A stretch of 64,000 nucleotides of DNA from positions 1,426,001-1,490,000 of the forward strand of contig NZ_CAAHFH010000001.1 in assembly GCF_900890705.1 (NCBI RefSeq), in the 5' to 3' direction. The stretch comes from Pontiella sulfatireligans. Its GTDB lineage: Bacteria > Verrucomicrobiota > Kiritimatiellia > Kiritimatiellales > Pontiellaceae. Below are positions 1-8,113 of this stretch, in pieces; within the stretch, counting starts at the first letter, position 1; each line of letters begins with the position of its first letter. The notes below the pieces were generated by a model. It did not search any database, was not told the DNA's origin, and saw nothing but the letters and a program-made list of their open reading frames with translations. Both the position numbers and the translations under genes were made by a program.

Positions 1-74
1 GTGCCGACGGGGCCTTGATACACATGGCTAAAGTCGAGGATGCGAATGCCATCCAATGCGTTTTTCGTAATCAT
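1..74 (-). CDS. Class III CoA-transferase (CaiB/BaiF-like), N-terminal end only
   Basis: Only the first 24 codons lie in the window. They read M-I-T-K-N-A-L-D-G-I-R-I-L-D-F-S-H-V-Y-Q-G-P-V-G, split here as a start plus the family's opening signature (L-D-G-I-R-I-L-D-F-S followed by G-P). This is the usual N-terminus of family III CoA-transferases, which move CoA between carboxylic acids. The ATG at 74 lies one base after the stop of the enoyl-CoA hydratase-like gene, with an AAAGGAAAG ribosome site inside that gene's end, so the two are translationally coupled. The substrate cannot be told from this fragment. Confidence 0.75.
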   Translation of the reverse strand, partial: MITKNALDGIRILDFSHVYQGPVG

Positions 75-75
75 T

Positions 76-846
76 CTATTTCTTTCCTTTTTTCGATAAA
101 AAATCATGCAGCCGTTGTTTGGTATCCGGATCCTGCAGGCAGCTGACAGAACGGAACGCCTCCACGGCGGCGTTTTCATCACGAGCCGCCCGTTCCTGAT
201 CATTTAATATCGTTTTAAATTGTTGGAGCGCGTTCCGATTGTTGGAAATTACTAAAGCTGTAAATTCATCCAGCTCCTGTTCCAGCGCTACTTTGTTTCC
301 CACAAAATCGACCAAGCCAATCTCTGCGGCCTTCGCAGCATCCATCATTTTTCCACTGTAGTAATAATATTTGGCTTTCACCGAACCGATCCGGCCGGCC
401 AGGCGACGCGTGCCGCCCCAGCCGGGAATAAAGCCCAGCCCTGCTTCGGACTGCGCCAGCTGCGCGGTGTCCGATGCAAAGATTAGGTCGCATGCCACGG
501 CCAGTTCCAACCCACCACCCATGGCGAAGCCTTCCACCACAGAAACGACCGGCATTGGAAGATCTTCGAGCATATTGAGCACGCGATGCCCCTGCATCAC
601 CCAGGGTACAATCGTCTGTTCATTGGTATGCTGGAGCATATTGATATTGGCTCCCACACAGAAGAAACGTTCGGAGGCGCTGCGGACCAGGACCATTCTC
701 GGCATCTCTTCCAACGCTTTCGCAATACAACGTTCCAGTTCTTCCAGAACATCGTTATCCAATGTCGGTGGCTTGCCTTCCGGGGGTGCCAGAAGAATGG
801 TTGCCACGTCTCCGTCAATCTCATATCTGATATGTGTTTTTGTCAT
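76..846 (-). CDS. Enoyl-CoA hydratase/isomerase (crotonase) family protein
   Basis: A 256-residue crotonase-fold protein of standard length. Visible family marks are the oxyanion-hole stretch around S57-G65, the G-G-G-L-E-L segment with Glu114 and the Q-S-E-A-G-L-G-F-I-P-G-W-G-G segment with Glu134. These match the two catalytic glutamates of hydratases, so a hydratase or related acyl-CoA reaction in the cytoplasm is likely. The start lies one base past the stop of the transporter gene upstream, and the CoA-transferase start follows one base after its own stop. With the aldehyde dehydrogenase two genes upstream this forms a carboxylic acid/acyl-CoA module. The substrate is unknown; carnitine-like or sugar-acid breakdown are both possible. 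Confidence 0.85.
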   Translation of the reverse strand: MTKTHIRYEIDGDVATILLAPPEGKPPTLDNDVLEELERCIAKALEEMPRMVLVRSASERFFCVGANINMLQHTNEQTIVPWVMQGHRVLNMLEDLPMPVVSVVEGFAMGGGLELAVACDLIFASDTAQLAQSEAGLGFIPGWGGTRRLAGRIGSVKAKYYYYSGKMMDAAKAAEIGLVDFVGNKVALEQELDEFTALVISNNRNALQQFKTILNDQERAARDENAAVEAFRSVSCLQDPDTKQRLHDFLSKKGKK

Positions 847-847
847 G

Positions 848-1819
848 CTATTTCTGTATTTCTTCTACTACTGGTTTTCCGTTGATTCCTAAAATATCAT
901 CCAGGCTTCCAAAGTTGCCAAGCACCGTGCCGGCCAGCGTGGCAATCAAAACGCCCAGAAGCGTTAACTTGCCCGCTTTGGTCTTCGGCGCGGGATCCTT
1001 GAAGTAGAAGACGCCCCACAGCGCATTCACGGCCACACAAAGCGAAGCGAGGGTGTAGCCCGGTCCCGGGCCGATCGCGGCAACCATCAGCAGCATCATG
1101 AAAAAGCCCAACGCCCAGAGTCCGCCTGAACTCATAGCCTTGATATAATCGAGCGGTTTTTCCAGCTTCGGAGCCGTGCGTGTCAGCGCGACCATAATGG
1201 AGGTACCAATCAGCATGCCAACCGCCAGCGGCAAGGCCGAAGCCCAGGGAGAAATCTGCGCGAGCTCCGTACTCGTTTCCGATACGTATGCGGCCGGAAT
1301 ATAGAAGGTCCCCCACAGGATCCCGGCACCGACAGCACCCAGAAGTCCTTTCACCTTGGACTTGCTGGAGTCTTCTTCTTCGCCGCCTTTACCGATAATC
1401 ATCAGCACACCGACGATCATCAAAATCAACGACACGAGCCCGACCACCCAGGTCATGATCGAACAGTCGCGGAACTGACCGAACAGGGTCAAACTCCAGA
1501 TAAAGGAGACGATGATATTCAGCGGTGCCCAGATCCCGAATGCCTTGGCAATCCCGATCTGGTTGCAAGCCACAAATGCGCAATAGGCACTGATGGCCCA
1601 GATCAGGCCGCCAAGCACCGGCACCCATGCGATCCCGGTTGACAATTGGCCGAGCTCGCCGCGGCCTAGAACAACCAAAAACGCGATAATCGTGGTCGCC
1701 AGTGCAACGAAAAAGGTTTTCCCCTGTTCATTTGGAAACTTCACCTTCTCTGAAGGAACCAACCATGACCCCCAAGCCATTACACAAATCACTGCATATA
1801 TAATTCCTATTGTATCCAT
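848..1819 (-). CDS. GRP-family (drug/metabolite superfamily) sugar transporter
   Basis: A 323-residue polytopic membrane protein with about ten hydrophobic segments in two five-helix halves, split by a charged loop near residue 150 (G-G-E-E-E-D-S-S-K-S-K-V-K). The opening W-G-S-W-L-V-P and internal repeats resemble the glucose/ribose porter family, which also resembles RhaT. It should import a neutral sugar or small organic solute by proton or sodium symport. A GGAGAG ribosome site precedes the ATG. It is co-directional with the aldehyde dehydrogenase 97 bases upstream and abuts the hydratase gene, so it probably imports the substrate of this operon. The substrate is not predictable from sequence alone. 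Confidence 0.8.
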   Translation of the reverse strand: MDTIGIIYAVICVMAWGSWLVPSEKVKFPNEQGKTFFVALATTIIAFLVVLGRGELGQLSTGIAWVPVLGGLIWAISAYCAFVACNQIGIAKAFGIWAPLNIIVSFIWSLTLFGQFRDCSIMTWVVGLVSLILMIVGVLMIIGKGGEEEDSSKSKVKGLLGAVGAGILWGTFYIPAAYVSETSTELAQISPWASALPLAVGMLIGTSIMVALTRTAPKLEKPLDYIKAMSSGGLWALGFFMMLLMVAAIGPGPGYTLASLCVAVNALWGVFYFKDPAPKTKAGKLTLLGVLIATLAGTVLGNFGSLDDILGINGKPVVEEIQK

Positions 1820-1835
1820 TTTTCTCTCTCCGTTA

Positions 1836-1919
1836 TTTTTTAGTCAAAGGTCTCAAGGTCAAAGATCAGAAAGTCGGAATATTTGACGTTCCGACCTTCA
1901 GACTGCGGCGAATCCGCTA
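1836..1919. repeat. GTC/GAC-rich intergenic repeat, copy 1
   Basis: A run of degenerate AGTCAAAGGTC-type units, then an inverted pair around AAGTCGGAATAT/TTCCGACCTT and a GCGGC-AAT-CCGC arm. It fills the gap between the transporter start and the aldehyde dehydrogenase stop, and the stop codon TAG lies in its right end. Similar elements occur at 8005-8113 and 51329-51376. Confidence 0.5.
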
Positions 1920-3392
1920 CCACCACGGTTGCCGTTTTCCCAGACTGAACAGGATGCTCTTCTCTTCCGTATATTCTTCAACCGCCCGGCTTCCGAGTTC
2001 CCGTCCAAGCCCGCTTTGCTTGTAGCCCCCGAACGACAGCTCGGCATGGCCCTCCAGCCAGGTATTCACCCAGACGGTTCCGGCTCGCAACTGGCGCGAT
2101 GCCGTCATGGCCTGATTATAGTCGTTGGTGAAGATGCCCGCTGAGAGACCGAAGTCCGTTCCGTTGGCAATGGCGATGGCTTCTTCCAAGGTTTGGAAAC
2201 GCACGATGGAAAGTACGGGGCCAAAGACCTCTTCGGTCGCCACCGGAGAATCCGCCGGAACATGATCAAGGATGGTCACCTCAAGATAACGCCCCTTTTT
2301 AGATTCCACTTTTCCCCCGCCCATGCAGACCGTTGCTCCTGCTTCGCGTCCAGTCTGGACGTAACCAAGGATTTTTGCTTCCTGGGTTTCATTGATGATC
2401 GCTCCGATTTTGGAATCGTCTTCCAGCGGATCACAGACCTTCATTTCGTTGGCAAAATCTGTCAGGCGTTTCACAAACTCGTCGGCAATACCTTCCTGCA
2501 CGAGAATCCGGCTGCTGGCGTTACAGCATTCTCCCATGTTGAAGAACGCGCCAAGACGGGCTGCATCGACCACGGAATCGAGATCGGCGTCGTCCATCAC
2601 AATCATCGGATTTTTACCGCCCAGTTCCAGGCAGACCTTTTTGAGGTTGCACGCCGCAGTCGCGGCAATCGCCTTACCGACGACAATCGATCCGGTGAAC
2701 GAAATCATTTCGACATCTTTGTGTTCACACAGGGTTTGGCCCACGGGGTTGCCGTAACCGGTCACCACATTAAACACGCCGTCCGGCACGCCGCACTCCT
2801 TCAGGATCTCTGCCAGCAGCAACGTGGTGGCCGAGGTCAGTTCGGAGGGCTTAATAACCGCGGAACAACCAGCGGCCAAGGCATAGGGCGCTTTCTGACT
2901 GGCAATCAGCAACGGGAAGTTCCACGGCGTGATCAGCCCGACCACTCCGATCGGCTCCCGAAGGGTCATGGAAATGGTTCCGGCACCGAGCGTGTTGCAG
3001 CTTTCGCCGTAGAGATGGCGGCAAAGTGCCGCAGCATGTTTCCAAAGCCCCGCCGCCCATTCGACTTCGAATCCGGCCTGCGTCAACGGTTTGCCGCTTT
3101 CCAGTGTTTCCAACAGCGCCAGTTCTTCTTTGCGCTCAATCAAGCGATCGGCGACGGCATAAAGTACCGCAGAACGTTCTGCGCCGGAGATTTGTGCCCA
3201 CGTGCCGGATTCAAAAGAGGCTTTAGCCGCCGCTACGGCTTTGTCCACATCCGCCGCCGTTCCTGCCGGAACCCGGGTCACCTCACAATCATGCGCCGGG
3301 CTCATACGGGGGATGGTTGCCCCGCCTTCAGATGGCGTCCACTCGCCATTAATCCATAACTCAAACGATCTGGGTTGTTCCGGAATTTTCAT
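1917..3392 (-). CDS. Aldehyde dehydrogenase (betaine-aldehyde/lactaldehyde-like NAD(P)+ ALDH)
   Basis: A cytoplasmic ALDH-superfamily enzyme of 491 residues, oxidising an aldehyde to a carboxylate. The W-N-F-P substrate/cofactor motif is near residue 157, the general base Glu256 sits in C-L-E-L-G-G-K, and the nucleophile is Cys290 in N-M-G-E-C-C-N. The ATG at 3392 is preferred over an upstream ATG at 3443 because TCAGGAG lies 8 bases before it and the extra 17 residues are unlike the family. It follows the GntR/FCD gene, and an ATTGTTAACA box lies about 20 bases upstream of the start, suggesting control by a FadR-type repressor. The exact aldehyde is unknown. Lactaldehyde would suit a fucose/rhamnose feeder, but that is inference. 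Confidence 0.88.
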   Translation of the reverse strand: MKIPEQPRSFELWINGEWTPSEGGATIPRMSPAHDCEVTRVPAGTAADVDKAVAAAKASFESGTWAQISGAERSAVLYAVADRLIERKEELALLETLESGKPLTQAGFEVEWAAGLWKHAAALCRHLYGESCNTLGAGTISMTLREPIGVVGLITPWNFPLLIASQKAPYALAAGCSAVIKPSELTSATTLLLAEILKECGVPDGVFNVVTGYGNPVGQTLCEHKDVEMISFTGSIVVGKAIAATAACNLKKVCLELGGKNPMIVMDDADLDSVVDAARLGAFFNMGECCNASSRILVQEGIADEFVKRLTDFANEMKVCDPLEDDSKIGAIINETQEAKILGYVQTGREAGATVCMGGGKVESKKGRYLEVTILDHVPADSPVATEEVFGPVLSIVRFQTLEEAIAIANGTDFGLSAGIFTNDYNQAMTASRQLRAGTVWVNTWLEGHAELSFGGYKQSGLGRELGSRAVEEYTEEKSILFSLGKRQPWW

Positions 3393-3413
3393 ATGCATCT
3401 CTCCTGATTGTCC

Positions 3414-3423
3414 ATTGTTAACA
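3414..3423. promoter_or_regulatory. Candidate operator ATTGTTAACA upstream of aldehyde dehydrogenase operon
   Basis: In gene orientation it reads TGTTAACAAT. It sits between the GntR gene and the aldehyde dehydrogenase start and matches the palindrome found upstream of four other units in this window. Confidence 0.55.
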
Positions 3424-3469
3424 CTTAAAAAATCGCCATTCATCCGTACCTACGTGATGAATGTATAAA

Positions 3470-4084
3470 TTATTTACCGTCGAACGGCTTGACGATATTC
3501 TTTTTCAGCGCCGCAATGGCGGCCTTTTTATCGCCCTTCTCGATCGCATCAGCAATCTGCCGATGTTCCTGATGGCTTTCCGTAAGCAATCCATGCCTGG
3601 AATACGGGAGGCGCATACCGCCGAGCAGCGGCAGCCAGACGGATTCCAATCCAACATGGCCGCATTCTCGTAACAGCAGGCGATGGAACTGCAGATCCAA
3701 TTGAACCACCGCGGACATATCCTTGTCTTCGCAGGCCATTTTGAACATCCGCAGATTCCGGTTTATCTTATCGAAAAAACCCTCGGGGGTACTTTTGATC
3801 AATTCGGAAATGGCAAAGCATTCTAAATCAAAACGCACCTTCGCCATAACGGGAACAAGCTTCCCTTCCCAAAGTTTTGCGACCCGCACGCCCTTATTCG
3901 GTACGCTTTCGAGCAGCCCTTCCTGTGAAAGCTGAAGCAACGCGTCGCGGACGGGTCCACGACTGACCTTAAACCGTTCGGCCAAGGGAATCTCGCGCAA
4001 CGCTTCGCCCGTCTCGAATTTGCCCAGAAGCACTTCTTCTCTGAGCCGGTCAGTTACCTGTTCGCGTACGTTTCTGTAATCCAT
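3470..4084 (-). CDS. GntR-family transcriptional regulator, FadR/FCD subfamily
   Basis: A 204-residue protein with an N-terminal winged helix-turn-helix (about residues 8-72, including R-E-I-P-L-A-E-R-F-K-V-S-R-G-P-V-R-D-A-L) and a helical FCD ligand domain. The FCD metal/ligand positions are seen as D-L-Q-F-H near residue 130 and the H-Q-E-H-R segment near 167. FCD regulators usually sense carboxylic or sugar acids and bind TnGT-N(0-3)-ACnA palindromes. It lies just upstream of the aldehyde dehydrogenase operon on the same strand and downstream of GH92. The ATTGTTAACAAT-type box after it fits this class, so it is the obvious candidate regulator of that box. Confidence 0.88.
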   Translation of the reverse strand: MDYRNVREQVTDRLREEVLLGKFETGEALREIPLAERFKVSRGPVRDALLQLSQEGLLESVPNKGVRVAKLWEGKLVPVMAKVRFDLECFAISELIKSTPEGFFDKINRNLRMFKMACEDKDMSAVVQLDLQFHRLLLRECGHVGLESVWLPLLGGMRLPYSRHGLLTESHQEHRQIADAIEKGDKKAAIAALKKNIVKPFDGK

Positions 4085-4120
4085 TGTTTTACCTATTGCT
4101 ATGTATATTCAATTCGGGAA

Positions 4121-4141
4121 GCCACCACACATCGTGGCGGC
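4121..4141 (-). terminator. Hairpin after GH92 gene
   Basis: GCCACCAC and GTGGCGGC form an 8-bp stem with one mismatch and a 5-base loop, directly after the GH92 stop. There is no clear T-run, so termination is only suggested; it may limit read-through into the GntR gene. Confidence 0.35.
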
Positions 4142-4142
4142 G

Positions 4143-6443
4143 TTACTTTCCGTCCGCCAACGGGACCGGTTCTGAATTAACGCCCCATTTACTGGGCCTG
4201 GATCCCATCTTAAACTCCAAGTGGCCGCCACGCATAATATCCGCATGGGTGATCCACATATTGTTCAAGGGTCTTCCATTGAGTTTCACGGACTGGATGT
4301 AGATATTTTTATCGGATAGTCCCTGTGCCTTAATCTGGAAGGTTTTCCCATTTTCCAACGGAAGCGTAAAGTCTGGAAGTAGAGGAGAACCAATCACATA
4401 AATTCCTCCGCAGGGATTGACGGGATAAAAACCCATGGCGCTCATCACATACCAGGCCGACATCTGTCCGGCATCCTCGTTGCCAATGTAGCCGGCCGGT
4501 TCCGGTTTATAGAATTCCCGTGCAATCTGATGGACCTTTTCCTGCGTCTTCCAGGGCTGGCCGATATAGTTGTAAAGGTACGCCACATGGTGGCAGGGTT
4601 CGTTTCCGTGCGCATAATCGCCAATAAGTCCGGACACATCGCCTACCGCCGTTCCATCTTCATTGGGCGGCATTGTGAATAGTGTATCGAGACGCTCGCC
4701 GAATTTCTTTGGGCCGCCGACCAGATCGATCAGGCCGTACACATCGTGCGGGACAAAAAAGAGATACTGCCAGGCATTCCCTTCTGTGAATTCGCGATCT
4801 TTCGGATCTTCACGATGATAAGCGCGTGGAGCGAAGGGTTCATAAAACGTCCCGTCCTCCAGCTTCCCGCGGAAAAAACCAGTTTTTGGATCCCATACCC
4901 GGTGATAACTCTGCCCTCGGGCGAGGTAGTCCGTGGTGACCTTCTTATTACCCGTTTTTTCAGCCATCAGCGCTACGGTCCAATCATCGTAGGCATGTTC
5001 CAATGTGAGCGAAGTGCCGGAGCGGGTCAACTCGTCGGGGAAATAGCCCAGCCGCAGATAGTGCTGCTGGCCGTACCACTGCGGATAGTTATTAAACTTC
5101 ATTTTCGGGGCGCCCGGCTGCGTGGTAGTCGCCAGCAGCGCCTCCATAATTTGTTCCGATGGAACATCAACCAGCCCCTTCATCCAGACATCCACCACGA
5201 CCGGCACCGCATGGTAGCCGATCATGCAGAAATTTTCATTATGGTGCATCGCCCAACTCGGCAGCATGTGGTGCGAGCTTTGCGACTGGTGCGAGAGCAT
5301 CGATTTAATGAAGTCGCCTGTGCGTTTCGGGTGGATGATCGTATCGAGCGGATGCAACGCCCGGAACGTATCCCACAGCGAGAAAACTGTATAGTTGGTG
5401 AATCCGTCGGCTGTATGAATCTCTTTATCGATGCCCCGATACTCGCCATTGACGTCCTGATCAATACCGGGATGGATCATGGTGTGGTAGAGTGCAGAAT
5501 AAAAGGTTTCCAGATCGTTCTCTGGGCCATCCGCTGTGATTTTTCCTAATTCCTTCGCCCACTTCGCTTCTGCCGATTTCCGCACCTTCCCAAAATCCCA
5601 ATGCGGGATTTCCGTTTCAAGATTTTCCATCGCGTTTCGCATGGAAACCGGCGACACGGAAATTTTAGCCTGCAGGATCTTGCCGGGCGCAAAACCGAAG
5701 GCGGCGATCATTTTTGATGATGCCAGTTCAGGAATATTTGGATAGTCCAAGTTACGGACCTCATCGCGAATCATGTAATTCGCCATCGGCTCGGAAAATT
5801 TTAAAGCGAAGTACGTGAACCGGCTGGTGGCCCAGCGCGAATCGGTGATCCGGTATCCCGTCACCGTATACGGGTCGTTTACGCGGACGTAGGCATGCTT
5901 AACCCCGCTGGCCCCCGGAATGTAGTGTTTAAAATCCATCAGCACCTGACGGTTCTCGCCTTCTGGAAACGTGTAGCGATGCATCGCGACGCGCTCGGTG
6001 GCCGTCAGCTCGACGTTAATGCCGTAATCCTGCAACCGCACCTGATAGTAGCCCGGCTTCGCCATTTCATCATCGTGCGAAAAACGCGAACGGTAGCCGC
6101 TCTCCGGCTTATGCTCCGCGCCAGGCTTCAAGGGGACATCGCCCACGGTCGGCATGAGCATAAAGTCGCCCAAATCAATCAATCCCGTGCCGCTCAGATG
6201 GGTCTGGCTGAAGCCGAGGATGGTGGTCTTGTCGTAGTGATACCCCCCTGCAGAATGCCACTCGCCGACCGAGCAATCCGGCCCCGGCGCAACCGCGCCG
6301 AATGGAACGATGGCCGCAGGAAAGGTATGCCCGTTATACCCCGTTCCTATGAACAGGTTCAGGTGATCCATCCCGTCGGCGGCAAAACACGTCGGCAAAG
6401 CCAACAGGCTTGCCGTTAAAATTGATATGTGGCACTCAGTCAT
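4143..6443 (-). CDS. Secreted GH92 family alpha-mannosidase
   Basis: A 766-residue protein with a short signal peptide (cleavage after C-F-A-A near residue 22). It matches the GH92 pattern: the N-terminal beta-sandwich starting N-L-F-I-G-T-G-Y-N-G-H-T-F-P, then the helical barrel with G-N-A-W-Q-Y near residue 545 and G-N-E-P-C-H-H and N-E-D-A-G-Q-M-S-A-W-Y toward the C-terminus. GH92 enzymes are calcium-dependent exo-acting alpha-mannosidases, mostly alpha-1,2, acting outside the cytoplasm on glycans. The start lies 4 bases after the upstream sulfatase stop, so the two form one operon, perhaps for a sulfated mannose-containing glycan. Length and motifs are those of a complete enzyme. Confidence 0.9.
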   Translation of the reverse strand: MTECHISILTASLLALPTCFAADGMDHLNLFIGTGYNGHTFPAAIVPFGAVAPGPDCSVGEWHSAGGYHYDKTTILGFSQTHLSGTGLIDLGDFMLMPTVGDVPLKPGAEHKPESGYRSRFSHDDEMAKPGYYQVRLQDYGINVELTATERVAMHRYTFPEGENRQVLMDFKHYIPGASGVKHAYVRVNDPYTVTGYRITDSRWATSRFTYFALKFSEPMANYMIRDEVRNLDYPNIPELASSKMIAAFGFAPGKILQAKISVSPVSMRNAMENLETEIPHWDFGKVRKSAEAKWAKELGKITADGPENDLETFYSALYHTMIHPGIDQDVNGEYRGIDKEIHTADGFTNYTVFSLWDTFRALHPLDTIIHPKRTGDFIKSMLSHQSQSSHHMLPSWAMHHNENFCMIGYHAVPVVVDVWMKGLVDVPSEQIMEALLATTTQPGAPKMKFNNYPQWYGQQHYLRLGYFPDELTRSGTSLTLEHAYDDWTVALMAEKTGNKKVTTDYLARGQSYHRVWDPKTGFFRGKLEDGTFYEPFAPRAYHREDPKDREFTEGNAWQYLFFVPHDVYGLIDLVGGPKKFGERLDTLFTMPPNEDGTAVGDVSGLIGDYAHGNEPCHHVAYLYNYIGQPWKTQEKVHQIAREFYKPEPAGYIGNEDAGQMSAWYVMSAMGFYPVNPCGGIYVIGSPLLPDFTLPLENGKTFQIKAQGLSDKNIYIQSVKLNGRPLNNMWITHADIMRGGHLEFKMGSRPSKWGVNSEPVPLADGK

Positions 6444-6447
6444 TCGT

Positions 6448-7983
6448 TCAGCCCTTTACAGCCATGCGTTCCGATCCCTTTTCCCGAATACGATCGAGCG
6501 CCTTCTGCATCTTTTCCGCCATCTCCGGGAACTGATCGATGACGTTTTCCGTTTCAGCAGAATCCTTTTTCAAATTGTAGAGTTCAGGTTTGGCCAGCTT
6601 GGGATTCTTTTTCTGCCTCGCCTTATCCGCAGGCCGCAGCGCCTTGTTCTCGATATATTTCCAATCGCCCATTCGGATCGCTTTAACGCCCTTCACATCA
6701 TTCTGGACCATCGATTTCCGGGCATCCTTTTTCGCAGCGTTATTCACCAGCTCGGAATAGAAACTGAAACTGTCCGGCGCGGCGGTCTTCGGATCCAGCA
6801 CTTTCCCGGACAGCAGCTCCTGCAGCGTGGCATAGATATCGACCAGATTGATCATGCGATCCGACTCGGACCCCGCAGCAATCTTTCCCGGCCATCGGAC
6901 AATAAAGGGCACCTTGAAACCGCCCTGCCAAATCAGGTGCTTATCCCCTTTAAGGTCGCCATTCATTTTAAAGCCCTTTTCCCGGGCGAGCTCCTCTTCC
7001 GGGCAAACATCGCCGCCATTGTCGCTGGTAAAAATCAAGAGGGTATTTTCCAGAACACCTGCGGTTTCCAATGCCTGGATAATATCCCCTACGCTGTTAT
7101 CCAGATCCTGAATAAAATCGCCATATGCACCGATCCCGCTCGTTCCGATGAATTCATCACTGGGCGAAATCGGGTGATGCACCGCGACCGGCGCAAAATA
7201 AAGGAAGAAGGGTTTGCCCGGTTCATCCTTGACGGTTTTAGCAATCCACTCACCGGCCTTGTCCGACAGATCCTGCGTAACATTTTTTGCAATCGCCTGA
7301 GGCGCGTCATACCCGTGATATTGCTGTCCCTTGTAAAAACTTTTCCCGTACGGGGTTTTACCTTTGGAACGCAGTCCCCAGATGGATTCGTTCTCCACGT
7401 AGATCCGGTCCAGCCAATCAATATTGTTCGGTATGGCAAAATGATAATCAAACCCGAGCGACCGGGGCCCCGGCTCCAGAGGTTGCGCAGACAGATCCTT
7501 CACCATTTTCATGTTCGTGTAACCCAGATGCCACTTACCGATGTGTGCCGCCTGATAACCAAACTCTTTGAGATATTCCGGCAGCGTCACCAGCTCCGGT
7601 TCAATCGCCAACGGTCCTTCCGGCGGACTCAGCACGCTGTGCTTCATCACGCCGCGCCAGGCATAACGCCCAGTCAGGAACGCATAGCGGGTCGGACTGC
7701 AAACGGAAGCCGGCGTGTTGGCATCCGTAAACCGCAGCCCTTCCTCGGCCAACCGATTCATGTTCGGTGTTTTAATATGTTCAACGCTGGCGCCATAACA
7801 ATTGGCGCTGCCGCAGCCAAAGTCATCAGCCAGAATCACCACAATGTTCGGCCGGTCCTGCCTGTCCGCCGAAGCTTCAGCGGAGGAGGAAGCCTGTCGA
7901 AGCGGCGCCTGCTGTGCCGCGCCCTGTGCTGTCATAGTTCCAATGATTGGAAAAATCATCCATTTAAATATTCGATTCATCAT
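6448..7983 (-). CDS. Secreted Cys-type (S1) sulfatase
   Basis: A formylglycine-dependent sulfatase of about 511 residues. The signal peptide is followed by an odd Ala/Ser-rich linker (about residues 25-44) encoded by a palindromic repeat. The core starts R-P-N-I-V-V-I-L-A-D-D, with the metal-binding D-D pair. Cys95 in C-S-P-T-R is the residue converted to formylglycine, and H-I-G-K-W-H-L-G is the other active-site strand. The start is the ATG at 7983, with AAGGA 5 bases ahead; a GTG precedes it. It is operonic with GH92. No sulfatase-maturating enzyme gene lies in the window. The sulfated substrate is unknown. Confidence 0.92.
   Translation of the reverse strand: MMNRIFKWMIFPIIGTMTAQGAAQQAPLRQASSSAEASADRQDRPNIVVILADDFGCGSANCYGASVEHIKTPNMNRLAEEGLRFTDANTPASVCSPTRYAFLTGRYAWRGVMKHSVLSPPEGPLAIEPELVTLPEYLKEFGYQAAHIGKWHLGYTNMKMVKDLSAQPLEPGPRSLGFDYHFAIPNNIDWLDRIYVENESIWGLRSKGKTPYGKSFYKGQQYHGYDAPQAIAKNVTQDLSDKAGEWIAKTVKDEPGKPFFLYFAPVAVHHPISPSDEFIGTSGIGAYGDFIQDLDNSVGDIIQALETAGVLENTLLIFTSDNGGDVCPEEELAREKGFKMNGDLKGDKHLIWQGGFKVPFIVRWPGKIAAGSESDRMINLVDIYATLQELLSGKVLDPKTAAPDSFSFYSELVNNAAKKDARKSMVQNDVKGVKAIRMGDWKYIENKALRPADKARQKKNPKLAKPELYNLKKDSAETENVIDQFPEMAEKMQKALDRIREKGSERMAVKG
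7861..7899. repeat. Palindromic repeat read in frame in a sulfatase
   Basis: The core CCGCCGAAGCTTCAGCGG (7866-7883) is an imperfect palindrome. It is translated as an Ala/Ser/Glu/Asp/Arg-rich stretch between the signal peptide and the sulfatase domain. Such A-E-A-S-A-D-R/K stretches recur in proteins of PVC genomes as products of inserted palindromes, to my knowledge. Confidence 0.5.
7938..7952. repeat. TTCCAA-NNN-TTGGAA palindrome inside signal peptide
   Basis: TTCCAATGATTGGAA is a perfect arm pair with a 3-base centre, lying in the signal-peptide codons of the sulfatase. The same palindrome with a different centre occurs at 13719, 20601, 35755 and 40901-40947. Confidence 0.5.
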
Positions 7984-8004
7984 CACATTCCTTCCGTTTT
8001 TACG

Positions 8005-8113
8005 TACGTCAAAAAGTCAAAAGTCTGAAAGTCAAAAGTCCAATCAACCGACCCGATGCACTTGCAACCGACCTTCGACTTTCGTCATTCCGACCTTAAG
8101 ACCGCGGCTCCGC
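8005..8113. repeat. GTC/GAC-rich intergenic repeat, copy 2
   Basis: Tandem AAAGTCAAAAGTC units are followed by CCGACCTTCGAC, CCGACCTTAAGAC and a GCGGC-GCCGC arm. The element provides the last codons and stop of the upstream sulfatase (A-A-E-P-R-S-stop). Confidence 0.5.
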
